This document shows positions 20,853-32,742 of a stretch of 64,000 bases of DNA, in pieces. The notes under the pieces were generated by a model. The model was given only the letters and a program-made list of their open reading frames with translations. It was not told where the DNA came from and did no database searches. The stretch comes from Bettongia penicillata ogilbyi. Its lineage: Eukaryota > Chordata > Mammalia > Diprotodontia > Potoroidae. The stretch lies in contig JAJHZJ010000578.1 in the NCBI GenBank assembly GCA_023548195.1, positions 62,001 to 126,000 of the forward strand, given 5' to 3'. Made by a program: the position numbers and the translations under genes. Every line of letters begins with the position of its first letter. Position 1 is the stretch's first letter.

Positions 20853-22480
20853 ATCACTAGTTTTATTAAATTTTGAATAAGTGAAAAGGCTATGACATCT
20901 TCTAACACTGTTAGCAATATCCCTCTGTTTTTTGCTCAGTCTTTAGAGCAAAAAGCAAGCTCCAATCTCAACATTAGAATATCTACCACATTTAATTCTT
21001 AATCAATTTAATACTTCTAAAATGAGATATGAAAATATACAGGGAGGGGGAAGGAGGGAGGAGAAGAGAAAATGGTAAGTAAGAGGAAAGAGTCTTTTGG
21101 AGTTTACTTCATAATAACTTCCCATTTCAGATAATAATGAAGGAACCAGATAATTAGATCCAGGTACTCCTTGTGAAACATCTTGCCTCCCTGGGAAACA
21201 CCCTGGGGAGACTTTTATATTAGGACAGCTTCTTCATCCTGAGATGTATTCTCTTCCAAGATTGTATGTCCCCAGGCTGCCCTGTCAAGTTCCCCCATTC
21301 TCTTTTCTGGCATTCTATCAATTTCAAATTTCAGCATACAAGAATATTAAGATAATCCAAAATAAAATCATAAAAGTAAGGCCTTAGGGTAGACCCCCAT
21401 GTAGGACAAGTAGATATTTGGGTGAGGCAAAAGGGAAATGATCGCTGCTGCCTCAATTGCTGTCATTACTCATGATTAGATGACTGGACCTAGTGGAGCT
21501 TTGGTTAATTGAGTTGAGAAATTACTTCCTTCTAGATGTCTACTGTGTCAGCTATATTCTCTAATATACACATATCACTAAGGGCATGTCCCTCTCACGT
21601 ATGGGGCCCCGGAAAATCTAACCCATTTTTCAGGAATTCTGCGGGTTCAACATTCATGAACCAGAATCCATGAGATGCCCCAAGGATATGATTGCCTCCA
21701 TTAGCAAGTTAGTGAAATTGGACCCATTAGTTCAAAATAAAATATATTTCAAATAGTATATGAAAAAAAGTGTGGACAAAACAGTTTCTCCACACTCACC
21801 TAGTGTATACTCTCTCACAGGCTGCCAGGACAGTAGTAGAGAAGGACATACATATGCAAAGGGAAAACACAATAGGGCCAAATGCAGCAAGGGCAAGTCA
21901 TGCCTCTAAAATTTAGCATTCCTGATGTTCTCTAGTGATATCATCATACTTGCTTGTAATAGGCCCTGCATCTCTTCTGGGCATTGTCTTAGCTAGGTTT
22001 CCACATGTCTTATGGTCACTAAGCTCGTCTCTTCTATCATATTCTGTACTTTGGGCTATCAGGTCCCCAGGTGAGTTTTTCAGCTCCCATCTGCTAGTGG
22101 TTTAGTGAAGGGAAATCTCTCCCTGACAAGGGCAGGCTAATATGTATTTAATCCATAGCTAAGCCTATTTAAGTACCATACCTAGATAAGTGCAGTAGAC
22201 AAAAGCTAGCCAAAGTGTCCTAGGCTAATTTAGATTGTCTGTTGTTTTGACTGCATGGGTATGGTACTGATTCATAGTGCATGATTCCAGACAAGTATCA
22301 GAGTTTTATTAGAAATTCCTTGTTACTACCATTTAACTCTTTTTATCAATCCTATCCCCAAACAGGAACACTGCCCCCACTATTTCAATGACAAACAGGA
22401 ACCAGGTAAAAGTTGGGCATATGAAGTACACATCCCACTTTGATTTTTGCTAAAACCTTCCTCTCTAATTAAGACATAAG
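20853..22480. other. Unassigned stretch
   Basis: No recognised LINE, SINE or ORF. Diverged DNA-transposon or LTR material cannot be excluded. The segment 21020-21065 is purine-rich. Confidence 0.3.
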
Positions 22481-22482
22481 TA

Positions 22483-22735
22483 AAGGCAGCTAGACAGCAA
22501 CGTGGACAAAGCCCTGGACCCAGAGTCAGGAAGTTTAAATCCTGCCTCATACATTTACTAACTTTTTCATCTCAGGTAAGTCACTTAATCTCTCTATGCC
22601 TCAGCTTCTTCTGTAAAATGGGAGTAATACTAGCACTTTCCCTCCCAAGGTAGTTGTAAGGATCCAATGAGATAATTTTTGGAAAGTACCTCGCAAACCG
22701 TTAAAGTGTTGTACAAAATCTAGCTGCTATTGTTA
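22483..22735 (+). repeat. CORE-SINE, plus strand, nearly full length
   Basis: AAAGGCAGCTAGACAGCAACGTGGACAAAGCCCTGGACCCAGAGTCAGGAAG is the tRNA-like head. AAGTCACTTAATCTCTCTATGCCTCAGCTTCTTCTGTAAAATGGG is the core. TTGTAAGGATCCAATGAGATAATTTTTGGAAAGTACCTCGCAAACC is the tail. Confidence 0.85.
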
Positions 22736-23376
22736 AAGCTGAGCAAAAGCAAAAGGTCAACAAAGAAGATGAAATCATTGACCTCCTCTCTTCCCTCCTG
22801 GCCCAACATTTTCTGCCTTCATTATGTATACTTTCCTGTAACTAAGCCCTTGATTTTTGTGTTGTATTCTTGCAAACACAAAACCTCTACCTCCCAACAC
22901 ACAAAATGGTGATAATTAAATACTAAAATTCATCCCAAAAGAATTAAACTGTCAGATAATTTGCTCTGGTGACACTCTCCTAGATAGATTTTAAGTTGAA
23001 CTACAAGAGCTGTAAGGTCTGCCCTGGAGGGAATGAGGGCAGAGAAAATGTCTGCCTAGCAAAAGGAAGGTTTTTCTCATTTTTTAGAAATGATCAGAGT
23101 GGTTCCCAACTCCATCCTGATATGTATCTTAAGAGAAAAACAGGAAGAGAGAAGTTTAATCCTTCAAGGGTTCAGAATCCTGCCTAGGGGTTAGAATTTA
23201 GCTATAAATTCTAAAAAGGGCTCTCTGTTAAATTGTTCTTCCCTCATCCCACTCACACAAAAATTAAATCTTTGAAGAGGATAAGAGTGCTTTCTGAAGG
23301 TCCCATAAAAACTTCAAATACTCTTAAAAGTGGTCTCATTTCCCAAGCAATCAAAGAAACAGGCAGCAAAGTAAGA

Positions 23377-23596
23377 GGAAAAGAAAGAGAGAGAGAAAGA
23401 AAGAAAGGGAGAGAAAAAGAAAGAGAGAGAAAAAGAAAGAAGGAAAGAAATGAAGAAGGAAAGAAAGGAAGGAATAAGGAAAGGAAGGAAGGAAGGAAGG
23501 AAGGAAGGAAGGAAGGAAGGAAGGAAGGAAGGAAGGAGGAAAGAAGGAAAGAAAGAAAGGAGGAAAGAAGGAAAGAAAGAAAGAAAGAAAGAAGGA

Positions 23597-23644
<48 letters not shown>

Positions 23645-23682
23645 AAAAGAAAGAAAGAAAGAAAGAAAGAAAAAGAAAGAAC
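23377..23682 (+). repeat. Long polypurine GAAA/GGAA tract
   Basis: The plus strand is almost pure purine for about 300 bp, moving from AGAGAAAGAAAG through GGAA units (about 23480-23536) to GAAA units (23570-23682). Long open frames on both strands here (KERKEGRK-type and SFLSFFLS-type peptides) are by-products of the repeat, not genes. Confidence 0.97.
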
Positions 23683-23704
23683 ACGGTGGGAGGTATAGAA
23701 TAAT

Positions 23705-23900
23705 ACCAGGCATTCATTTAGGACTTTAAAGTTTGCTAATACTCTATGTATGTTATTTTACTTGATCCTTGCAACAACCTTATGAGGCAGGTGATATTAT
23801 TATCTCCATTTTACAGATGTGGCAATTGAGGCTTTGAGAGATTTGAGACCTTGCCTGGGGTCACAGAACTATAGTCTACTACAGTAAAATTTAAACTCAA
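23705..23900 (-). repeat. MIR SINE
   Basis: GCAACAACCTTATGAGGCAGGTGATATTATTATCTCCATTTTACAGATG is diagnostic of minus-strand MIR. It follows the polypurine tract directly. Confidence 0.8.
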
Positions 23901-23954
23901 GCTTTCCCACCTCCAAAAGAGGTATCTTAGGTGATATGATTCACATCCTGGGGA

Positions 23955-24215
23955 AGGAAGGAAAGCAATAAGCATTTATTTACTGTCTATTATATGCGAG
24001 GCACTGCATTAATTAAGCTCTTTACAAATATCTCCTTGATCTTCACAACAGCGTTGGGAGGTAGACGCTGTTATTGAAGAAATATACAATTAAAGAAATT
24101 GAGGCAAACAGGTTAGCTGACTTGCCCAGGGTCGCACAGCTAGTAAGCATCTGAATTTAGAACTCAGGAAGAGGAATCTTTCCAATTCCAGGCCCAGTGC
24201 TCTGTGCACCATGGC
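23955..24215 (-). repeat. MIR/CORE-SINE, second copy
   Basis: CATTTATTTACTGTCTATTATATGCGAGGCACTG, TTCACAACAGCGTTGGGAGGTAGACGCTGTTATT and CTGACTTGCCCAGGGTCGCACAGCTAGTAAGCATCTGAA, ending in a tRNA-like GGCCCAGTGCTCTGTGCACCATGGCACC. Confidence 0.8.
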
Positions 24216-24234
24216 ACCTTCTAGTCAAAGTAAC

Positions 24235-24335
24235 ATCTCTTAGTCTTGGTTTCCTCATTTCTAAAATAAAGTAGTTGAACTTTACAGTCTCTGGGGTCCC
24301 TTCTAGCTTTAAATCGATGAATTCTTTAAAATGAA
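24235..24335 (+). repeat. SINE 3' part
   Basis: CTTGGTTTCCTCATTTCTAAAATAAAG then CTCTGGGGTCCCTTCTAGCTTTAAATCGATGA matches the distal half and tail of the marsupial SINE subtype seen also at 40795 and 41340. Confidence 0.6.
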
Positions 24336-25241
24336 GGCCTCCCTACTTTTATACATATATGTGTTTATATGTCCATGTTTCTATATAGAAGCTCATACAT
24401 ATATGCTGTAATGTGTATATGTATATGTATATACCCCATAATGTGTCTATGACCTCATAATGCTAGTACTACCTACCTTAAAAAGTTTTTGTAACTAAAA
24501 TGCTTTGCAAATCCCAGAGAGGTACATATTAAGGTGAATTATTGAGTTATCCAAATCTGGCACCTACATAGAGTAGATATTTACTAACAATTTCTTAAAT
24601 TGAATTCAACTAACTTGTTCCTCTCTATTGTCTCTCAAAAGAGAATTTGCAGTCAACAGGGAGATACCCCCTACTCTTGTTCATCACCAGGAGGTCATCT
24701 GTAAGGTGCAACTGAGCCTTTTCCTTACCAGCGAAGGATTCACACCCTTAATAAAAGCATCACAAACTTGATGGGCCCAGAGGTGCCCTACTGAATAACT
24801 TTTTTTTTCTGAATAGAGAAGGTTAGAGATTTGATCTTATTTTGTCAATATATATGCATTCAACAATGATTTCTCCAGCAGAGACCATATTGAGGAGGGA
24901 GACACTTAAGCACCCAGGGTTCCTTACCTTTCAGTAATGAGGCATTCTTTAGTACTTTTCTCAATGAACCCATCAACACCCTGCTGTCAGCTAACAGCTA
25001 GACATAATATGGGGTCTATGCCCCAGGTGATTAGAGGCTTTCCATTAAGCTGGATCTCTGGAAGATAGAGCATTCAAAAAATAGCCCTCAAAGGCTAGAG
25101 ATGGATCCTCCTCCTGCCCTATATCTGCGGGAACCACAGCAGGTGTATACCTGCCCAAGATGAGATAAATTTTTAATCAGAATACTAATGGTGTGTGCAA
25201 AAGGAAAGGTTCATTAATATGTATATACACATATATACATA

Positions 25242-25244
<3 letters not shown>

Positions 25245-25302
<58 letters not shown>
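25245..25302. repeat. (TA)n microsatellite
   Basis: About 29 uninterrupted TA units, preceded by CATATATACAC-type sequence from 25220. The ORFs reading YIYIYI across it are artefacts. Confidence 0.97.
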
Positions 25303-25305
<3 letters not shown>

Positions 25306-25467
25306 TGTTTCTGCTAATACACACATCTGGGAATAAAAATGAACAAGCAGAAAAGGATGTTTTGTCAAAATAATCCAGTGTCAAGGAAAATAGTTTAAAG
25401 ACATAATAAGTAACCTTGGACATTGTGTGTCTGTAAAGTTAGAGCAACGGTGGCTACATTGTGGTTT

Positions 25468-25650
25468 TATCCTTTGTTCTTGAAGAGGGCCATGACATCA
25501 GGAAGGTGATGCCATGACATGCAAGTCAATTGGATTTAAGTGAAGGAGAGCTGTACAAAGTCACCAGTCTCACTTTTTCCTCCAGAGTTATCTGGGTCCA
25601 GTGGCCTGATATGGATCAGGACAAATGGAAATGGACCAGATGGTGGCTAT
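25468..25650 (-). repeat. RTE-tailed SINE
   Basis: CCTTTGTTCTTGAAGAGGGCCATGACATCAGGAAGGTGATGCCATGACATGCAAGTCAATTGGATTTAAGTGA then CAAAGTCACCAGTCTCACTTTTTCCTCCAGAG are words of the abundant marsupial SINE that uses RTE machinery. The same CCTTCGTCTTTGAAGAGGAC edge is the 3' end of the RTE LINE at 57077, supporting this link and the minus orientation. Confidence 0.7.
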
Positions 25651-27561
25651 TAGATGGAACAAAACTAGAGAGGCCAAAAATAAATAAATGAAGTCTGCCT
25701 GGACTGACCCTTCTTCAACCTCAGCAGCATCCAAGTCAGGGAAGTCAGAGTTAGCTCCCTGCCAAAAAGAGTGGACTGTATATGGGCTCTGATGATTACT
25801 TCCTTCTGGGGAATCATCGCACTGTTTCTGCCTGAGTAGAAAAAGAGGGATTCAGTTGCCTGGGGCCCCACCCTGTGACCATGAGTCCCAAAAAAGCTTC
25901 ATTGCTTTCATGTGCTCAGGACTGCCAGTGTTCAAAGAATGCTTTGATCCCTGGAAGTCTTTCCCTGAAGGCTTGACATCAATTACTGGGAGTGCTGACA
26001 TAGCCAGTTTGGATTGGGTGGTTAGGGCAGGGGAATAGAAGAGGAGTTGCTCAAAGTAACATCTAGGAGCAGAATTGAGGGAGGTGACTTTTCTACTTTG
26101 GGGAAACCTCAGAGAGGGGCATGCAGTGAAGAGTGAGGCACATTGATTAAAGAATTAGCAGAGAAGGCTTCAAGATCTGTCACAAGTTCCCCAGTCATGA
26201 GTTAAGGGACTCCTACCATCAGAAAGGGGATTGACTCCAGGACCCTACCGTTTGCAAAGGTCAGGTAGTACCCAAAAAGTCAGTTATTACCAAGTTTCTG
26301 CCAAAGATCGAAATGGCTAGAAAATATTCAATATAAAATGAGCAAGTGTAGCAGAATATAAAAATTAGGAGAAAGGCAAGTGGAAAAAAATACTTGCACA
26401 GCATTAAGTTTATTTATTACTAAACCAAGAAATAAAAGAAAGTAGGTATTTATTTAACTCATTTCAGTTTTTCTAACATGGTACCCAGCCTAGACAAATC
26501 TCTCTCCTACACTTTGACACATCGTTAGGGGTAAATTTGGGGTAAATCACTTCATCTCTCCAGGTTCCAGTTCCTAAGTAGATGAACTAAATTACCAGTA
26601 TGGTGCTTTCTAGCACTTTTTCTTTTATCCAACTGGGTCTCCAAGGTGGATAGCCAGATCCATTTCTAATCTAGGCTCGTTTGCTCTTCCTAAGGCAAGT
26701 TGGTGTCCCTGCCAATTCCCACCACCTCCACTACTCTTTTTTTTATATAAATTTATTTAACTTTTTACATTCATTTTCACAAAATTTTGGGTTCCAAATT
26801 TTCTCCCCATTTGTCCTCTCCCTCCACCCCAATACACCAAGCATTCTAATTGCCCCTATCACCAATCTGCCCTCTCTTCTATCATCCCTCCCTTCCCTTG
26901 TCCCCATCTTCTCTTTTGTCCTGTAGGGCCAGATAACTTTCTATTCCCCATTACCTGTATTTCTTATTTCCTAGTAGCAAGAACAATACTCAACAGCTGT
27001 TCCTAAAACTTTGAGTTCCAACTTCTCCACAGACCTCCCTCCCCACCCATTCCCTTTGGGAAGGCAAGCAATTCAATATAGGCCATATCTGTGTAGTTTT
27101 GCAAATGACTTCCATAATAGTCATGTTGTGTAAGGCTAACTATATTTCCCTCCATACTATCCTGCCCCCCATTGTTTCTATTTTCTCCTTTGATCCTGTC
27201 CCTCCCCAAGAGTGCTGACTTCAAATTGCTCCCTCTTCCCATTGCCCTCCCTTCCATCATCCCTCCCTCCCTGCTTGTCTCCTTCTCCCCCACTTTCCTG
27301 TATTGTGAGATAGGTTTTCATATCAAAATGAGTGTGCATTTTATTCCTTCCTTTAGTCGAATGTGATGAGAGTAAACTTCATGTTTTTCTCTCAGTTCTC
27401 CTCTTTTTACTCCACTAAAAAGTCTCCTGCCTGCCTCTTCTATGAGAGATAATTTTCCCCATTCCAATTCATCCTCTCTCCTCTCAATACGTTTCTCTCT
27501 CACTGTTTATCTTAATTTTTTAAGCTGTGATTCCATCCTATTCAATTCACTCTGTGCTCTC

Positions 27562-27640
27562 TGTCTGTCTGTGTGTGCATGTGTGTATGTGTGTGTGGGC
27601 GTGCACATGTACGTGTGTGTGTATGTGTGTGTATGTGTGT
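27562..27640. repeat. (GT)n microsatellite in the HAL1-C 3'UTR
   Basis: GTCTGTCTGTGTGTGCATGTGTG and further GTATGTGTGTG units. In element orientation this is the (CA)n tract of HAL1-A and HAL1-B at the same relative position. Confidence 0.9.
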
Positions 27641-27956
27641 AATCCCACCAACTACCCAGATATTGAAGACTTACAAATATTGTCTTTCCATGTAGGAATG
27701 TAAACAGTTCAACGTTGGTGAGTCCCTTACGACTTCTCTTTGCTGTTCACTTTTTCATGCTTCTTCTCATTCTTGTGTTTGAAAGTCAAATTTTCTTTTC
27801 AGCTCTACTCTTTTCATCAAGAATGCTTGAAAGTTCTCGATTTCACTGAAAGACCAGTTTTTCCCCTGAAGTATTATATTCAGTTTTGCTGGGTAGGTGA
27901 TTCTTGGTTTGAGTCCTAGTTCCTTTGACTTCTGGAATATCCTATTCCACTCCCTT

Positions 27957-28863
27957 TGATCCCTTAATGTAGAAGCTGCTAGCTCTTGTGTTATCCTGAT
28001 TGTATTTCCACAGTACTGGATTATTTCTTTCTAGCTGCTTGTAATATTTTCTCCTTGACCTGGGAATTCTGTAATTTGGCCACAATGTTCCTAGGAGTTT
28101 CTCTTTTTGGATCTCTTTCAGGCGATGATCGATGGATTCTTTCAATACCTATGCCCTCTGGTTCTAGAATATTAGGGCAGTTTTCCTTGATAATTTCATG
28201 AAAGATGATGTCTAGGCTCTTTTTTTGATTATGGCTTTCAGGTAGTTCCATCATTTTTAAATTGTCTCTCCTGGATCTATTTTCCAGGTCAGTTGTTTTT
28301 CCCATGAGATATTTCACATTCTCTTCCATTTTTTCATTCTTTTGATTTTGTTTTGTGATTTCTTGGTTTCTCAGAAAGTCATTAGCCTCCATCTGTTCCA
28401 TTCTCATTTTGAGAGAACTATGTTCTTCAGTGGGCTTTTGAACCTCTTTTTCCATTTGGCTAATTCTGCTTTTGAAAGCATTCTTCTCCTCATTGGCTTT
28501 TTGAACCTCTTTTGCCAATTGAGTGAGCCTATTTTTCAAGGTGTTATTTTCTTCAGCATTTTTTTGGGTCTCCTTTAGCAGGGTAGTGACCTGTTTTTCA
28601 TGCTTTTCTTGCATCTCTCTCATTTCTCTTCCCAGTTTTTCCCCCACCTGTCTAACTTGATTTTTAAAATCTTTTTTGAGCTCTCCCATGGCCTGAGCCC
28701 ATTGGATATCTATTTCTGATGTTTGCGGTACAGAGGCCTTGACTTCTATGTCTTTCCCTGATGGTAAGCATTGTTCCTAGTCATGAGAAATGAAAGGTGG
28801 GAACATCTGTTCCCCAAGGAAGTACCCTTCTATGGTCTTATTTTTTTTCCCTTTTCCAGGCAT
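27957..28863 (-). pseudogene. HAL1-C ORF1, broken
   Basis: The start codon is the CAT at 28861-28863 (protein MPGKGKKNKTIEG). A stop appears around codon 33, at CTA near 28780 on the plus strand. A 222-codon open part (28021-28689) covers the coiled coil (KEVQKANEEKNAFKSRI), the RRM (NRSRRDNLKMMELPE) and the C-terminal domain (ERIHRSSPERDPKRET). A frameshift near 28020 follows KEKILQAARKK. It has EIIKENCPNILEPEG, unlike HAL1-A and HAL1-B, so it belongs to another subfamily, the same as HAL1-D. Confidence 0.87.
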
Positions 28864-29514
28864 TTTCCCAGCCAGTTATTTGACTTCTGAGATTCTTCTT
28901 TACCCCCGCCTAGATCTGCCCAACTAGTGCTTGGGGTCTGCAATTCAAATGTTGCTCCCCAGCCACAGAGCTTTCCGCAGCCAGCGTGGCTACTATTCCA
29001 TGTGAGCTTAAGTTCTGGTGCTCAGCTGGGGGCAGGGCCGCCTCCCGGGCTCAGTTCCCTCAGGGGGTTTATGCTGAGACCTTCAGTAATGGAGCAGAGC
29101 TCCTGTCTGCTCCGGGAGTTCCGGGCCCCGCTGCCTCTCCTGTTGCCTCTGCCACTGCCTCCAGAGGGGGCCTGAGTTATAGAGACACCCCGCTCCCCTC
29201 TTGGCCAGCCCAGAAGTCTCTCTCATTGACCTGTAGCACCTGTGGGTGGAGGGACCTTCATGGCTGCCAGAGATTCCCTGAAGCCTGCTCGGAACTGGGC
29301 CTCTTGGGGCTGAGTGGCAGGCAGGGCTAGGCTCCGCTCCAGGTCCGTTGTGGGACGGACCTTTGGTGTCGGTTTTTCAGGGCTCTCTAGAACAGAAATC
29401 TCCTCCACTCCGTTGCTGCATGGCTTCCACTCCTCCAGAATTTGTTGGGAGTTCCTTTTTACAGGTAATTTATGGGCTGTGGGTTTGGAGCTAGCATATA
29501 TGAATCTTTCTACT

Positions 29515-29524
29515 CCACCATCTT
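29515..29524 (-). promoter_or_regulatory. YY1-type motif at the start of HAL1-C
   Basis: CCACCATCTT on the plus strand is AAGATGGTGG in element orientation, about 11 bases inside the 5' end at 29534. Function is inferred. Confidence 0.45.
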
Positions 29525-29739
29525 GGCTCCTCCCCCACCTCCACTACTCTTGTGACCTTATCCTATTGATGCTGGACTGGACTTAGTGTAGACACCCAGC
29601 TGGCTTTAGCTACAGGGCAGCTCACAATTCCCGAGATCAAGTGAACCTGTCAGCTTCAGCTTGCTCCAGGTTCAGGGACTGCAAGCAGTTCATACCATGA
29701 TTACTCTATGATTCTTTGGAGTACAACTCAATCACAGAA

Positions 29740-29870
29740 CAATAATGGCAGACATACACATTTTATAGACTGCTTTAGAGTTAGCAAAGTGCTTTTTTCA
29801 GAATTTTGTAGGGTGGTAGTCACTACCCCTGTTTAGACTGTGTAGAAACAGAAACACAGCCATATATTCC
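29740..29870 (-). repeat. MIR relic
   Basis: ACATTTTATAGACTGCTTTAGAGTTAGCAAAGTGCTTTTTTCAG then GGGTGGTAGTCACTACCCC resembles the 3' half of MIR in reverse. Confidence 0.45.
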
Positions 29871-30589
29871 TACAGGGTTACTCAGTTGCTTAATTAAGCA
29901 GAAATTGCTCAATGGGCAACCTCTAATCACCTGCTCAGAAAGTGTTGCCCAATCGAGCAAGGTTGGGGTCTTTTAGAGGAGAGATGTAAAACATGGAGCA
30001 CCCACCCCCACTCCCAAGTACAGCCAGATTAAAAAGCAACTGAGAAATATTTAACAAAATAAGAATACAATAGAATATAAATGATGTTAATATATGATTT
30101 TTTTAAGTCAACATGCTGGCAGCAGAAATTTTTATGAATGGTTTAGTGGCCCACTTTTCTATTTGAGTTTGATAACTTTGTTTTAGAGAACCTACATCAG
30201 ACCTAAAAATAAATAAGGAGAGAAGGAGCCCACAGCAAAGTCATTATCCAACAAGGGACAATCAGAGAGCAATATTCAGGAATCCAAACATCTAGCTGGC
30301 AGATGCAATGGGAATCCAAGCTCAAACTCTAGTAGTTCAATCTACATACTCAAATTCTTTCCTCTCTCTGCATCTATCTCATGTACAAGTATTGTTCTCC
30401 CCCATTTGGACTTATGTCAGTCTTCCCTCCTTTGCCCAGATACCTCCCATTCTCCAATCACCAATCCTTATATCTCTGCTCCATATAGCTCCTGTACTCC
30501 TCATCACATTTCTATTGATTATTTTTCAGTCCATCTTACCTTCTTTATTGAATATTAACAATAGCAGTATCTTACACTGTGTAGTGAAT

Positions 30590-30790
30590 TACAGTTTAAA
30601 TAATAATAATGATAATAACTTATATAATGCTTTAAAGGCACAAAGTATTTTCAAGTATGTTATCTAAAGTGATTCTTATGACAACCTAGTGATGTGGGTA
30701 GTTTGTGAATCTTATTATTCTTATCTTACGTATAAGGAACCTGAGACTCAGAAAGATGAAATAACTTACTCAAAATCAAATAGTTAGCAA
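30590..30790 (-). repeat. MIR SINE
   Basis: TTTAAAGGCACAAAGTATTTTCAAGTATGTTATCTAAAGTGATTCTTATGACAACCTAGTGATGTGGGTAG then TATAAGGAACCTGAGACTCAGAAAGATGAAATAACTTACTCAAAATCAAATAG is a complete minus-strand MIR order. Confidence 0.75.
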
Positions 30791-30894
30791 ATAGAAAATC
30801 CCCAAACTTTAATACTACAAATAAGTCCTACACCAGCCTGGAATGAGTTTGCCAGATTGTTAATGATCCATTAACTTTGCTTGATAATAAAAGT

Positions 30895-30975
30895 TCCTTT
30901 AGGACAGAGATTCTTAATTGTACATTCTAATTTGTCCCAGGTACTAGGTCCTTAGTAAATACTTGTTGACTAAAA
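30895..30975 (+). repeat. L2-type 3' end
   Basis: GACAGAGATTCTTAATTGTACATTC then CAGGTACTAGGTCCTTAGTAAATACTTGTTGAC follows the pattern of an L2 tail (AGGTGCTTAATAAATGTTTGTTGA). Confidence 0.55.
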
Positions 30976-30999
30976 TATCTAAAGTAGAATAGCTTTCAA

Positions 31000-32532
31000 A
31001 ACTATATTACAGATATACACTTTACTTAGAAAAGGCCTAGTTAGAGATCTAAGCCCAAATCAGCATTCCAGCTATGTGCCTGGCATGAATCATTCCTTGT
31101 TTTGAGCAAGTAGCCTTGTAGAAAGTTGTGTAGAATTATGCCCAATAAGAGCAGAGATATGGGAGAAAAAGACTAAAGTTTAAATGATGGCCCAACAAGG
31201 AACCAATGGGTTTTAAAAGACTTTTTGCTCAAATATTTACTGGAAGGTACTTGGCAAATCTTGGAACTAGATTTATCAAGAATTTATAAAGAAGACAAAT
31301 GATGAACTCAGTGCACCAAACGGTTGAAAACTCAATCCATTTCATCTTCAAGAGATCAAACATCTTTCTGTCAATTTCAAAACAGAAAAAAAAGCTTTGA
31401 TAAGACAATGGGAGATTGTTCAATGGATTTCAAAAACAGGGGCTGAAGGAATTACTCAAATAAGCCAATGGTAATCAGAGAGCATTCAAAAACGAAAGAC
31501 TAATGCATATTTCACTGAAAAATCCAAAGTACTGAAGAGCTTTCCTGACAGGCAAGCACAACTGCAATTTCAGATCTAAAGGTTATGTCATCAAATCATC
31601 AAATTCGATTTATTAAGCGCTCTCTGGAGCATGGCACTCTATTGTGCTGTGTCAAACATGATGGGAGTGCTAATACTCTTAAATGTATACACACACACGT
31701 GTGCACACACACACCATGTTTAACTTAGAGAGACACCAGGATAAAGGTGTTTCTACACACAAACAAATCTATTGAAGAATACTAGTTGAATTCAGTTTTT
31801 GAAAAGCTTTTTAAAAAATTTTTCTAGGAAAAAATAAACATTGCTTTGAGAGGAAAAAACAATTCCCTTTGCCTTCCAATTCTACCAACTGGTTTTTTTC
31901 CTAATATAATTTGTGTGTAGACCAGTGATTATTAAATTATGCATTCACATTCCAAAAGTGTTTGCTTAGTAAAAAAAGTAATTCCTTTAAATACTAAACA
32001 ACCCTACTGATTGTGACTGACACTTTGTCATCACTTGCTTAATCCCAAAAGTAATGACTTTGAAGAACTTGGAGAAAAAGGTGAAGTGTATGCCTATTTA
32101 ACATTCACTTATTTAATTAAATAAAATTAAAATTTATACTTTTGAAAATCTCATGACACCTTTTAAGGTAATTGGCAACCTCTTGGGCTATCACAAAACC
32201 AAGATTTGTGATCATTGATGTAGAAACTTGAATCAGTTTGAGATGAATTCTATAAAGCCTTGGAGAAGTACTCACAAAATGAAACATTCAGTTAACTCAA
32301 CAAAAAGATGGTAAATACATCTGAAGAATTCAGAGAAACTTGGGAAAAACATATATGAGTGAATGAAGAATAGAGGAAGTATGACCAGAAGAAATTACGT
32401 GATGATCATAATAATGTAATAGAAAACAATACTGAAAGACTTCAGAACTCTGATCAGTGTAGTAACTGCTCATAGTTTCAGAAGACTGGCACAGCTTCTG
32501 CCAATCAGCAGAGAGATGGTAGACCAGAGGTG
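31000..32532. other. Unassigned stretch
   Basis: No recognised gene. A short (CA)n run is at 31688-31714. A weak relic of the ancient long repeat (TTATTAAGCGCTCTCTGGAGCATGGCACTC) is at 31608-31640. Confidence 0.35.
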
Positions 32533-32548
32533 TAAAATAAAGCATACA
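32533..32548 (+). repeat. 16-bp direct repeat, left copy (target-site duplication)
   Basis: The word taaaataaagcataca occurs at 32533-32548 and identically at 32909-32924. It brackets the short L1 fragment 32549-32908. The right copy touches the first base of L1-B. Confidence 0.9.
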
Positions 32549-32706
32549 TTTTCTTTTTTTAAAAAATTTATGAAATAATACAAGTATTTCCATAACATAG
32601 AAGAATTTAAAAAGATGATTGCCTATGAAACTGCAAATCTATATAATAAAGTTATGTATTTTTTTCCCTCCTCCCCCTCACTTTAGAGATGAATACAATT
32701 AGACAT

Positions 32707-32742
<36 letters not shown>

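Larger units (their letters stand above)
26739..29534 (-). mobile_element. HAL1-C: full-length ORF1-only half-L1, minus strand
   Basis: Reading in reverse, it starts at 29534 with the GGGGGAGGAGCCAAGATGGTGG edge. It has a leader, ORF1 (28863 to about 27957), a 3'UTR with a (GT)n tract (27562-27640 on the plus strand) and the usual purine-rich repeats, and ends at the T-rich edge 26739 (TTTTTTATATAAATTTATTTAAC). The word ccacctccactactctt at 26722-26738 is repeated without mismatch at 29535-29551, a 17-bp target-site duplication. About 2.8 kb. Confidence 0.93.

Noticed and set aside
20853..22480. Possible LTR or unknown gene
   Set aside because: I found no matching long terminal repeats, primer-binding site or coding frame. 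Absence of known words is not evidence of a new system.
23233..23717. Long open frames on both strands (up to 156 codons)
   Set aside because: They are translations of the GAAA/GGAA tract, highly repetitive in every frame, with no domain or codon pattern.
25177..25423. Two overlapping minus-strand ORFs with IYIYIY runs
   Set aside because: They are products of the (TA)n microsatellite.
30308..30667. 119-codon frame (plus strand)
   Set aside because: It covers pyrimidine-rich L2-like sequence and runs into a MIR. The composition (S, L, P, I) is typical of chance frames.
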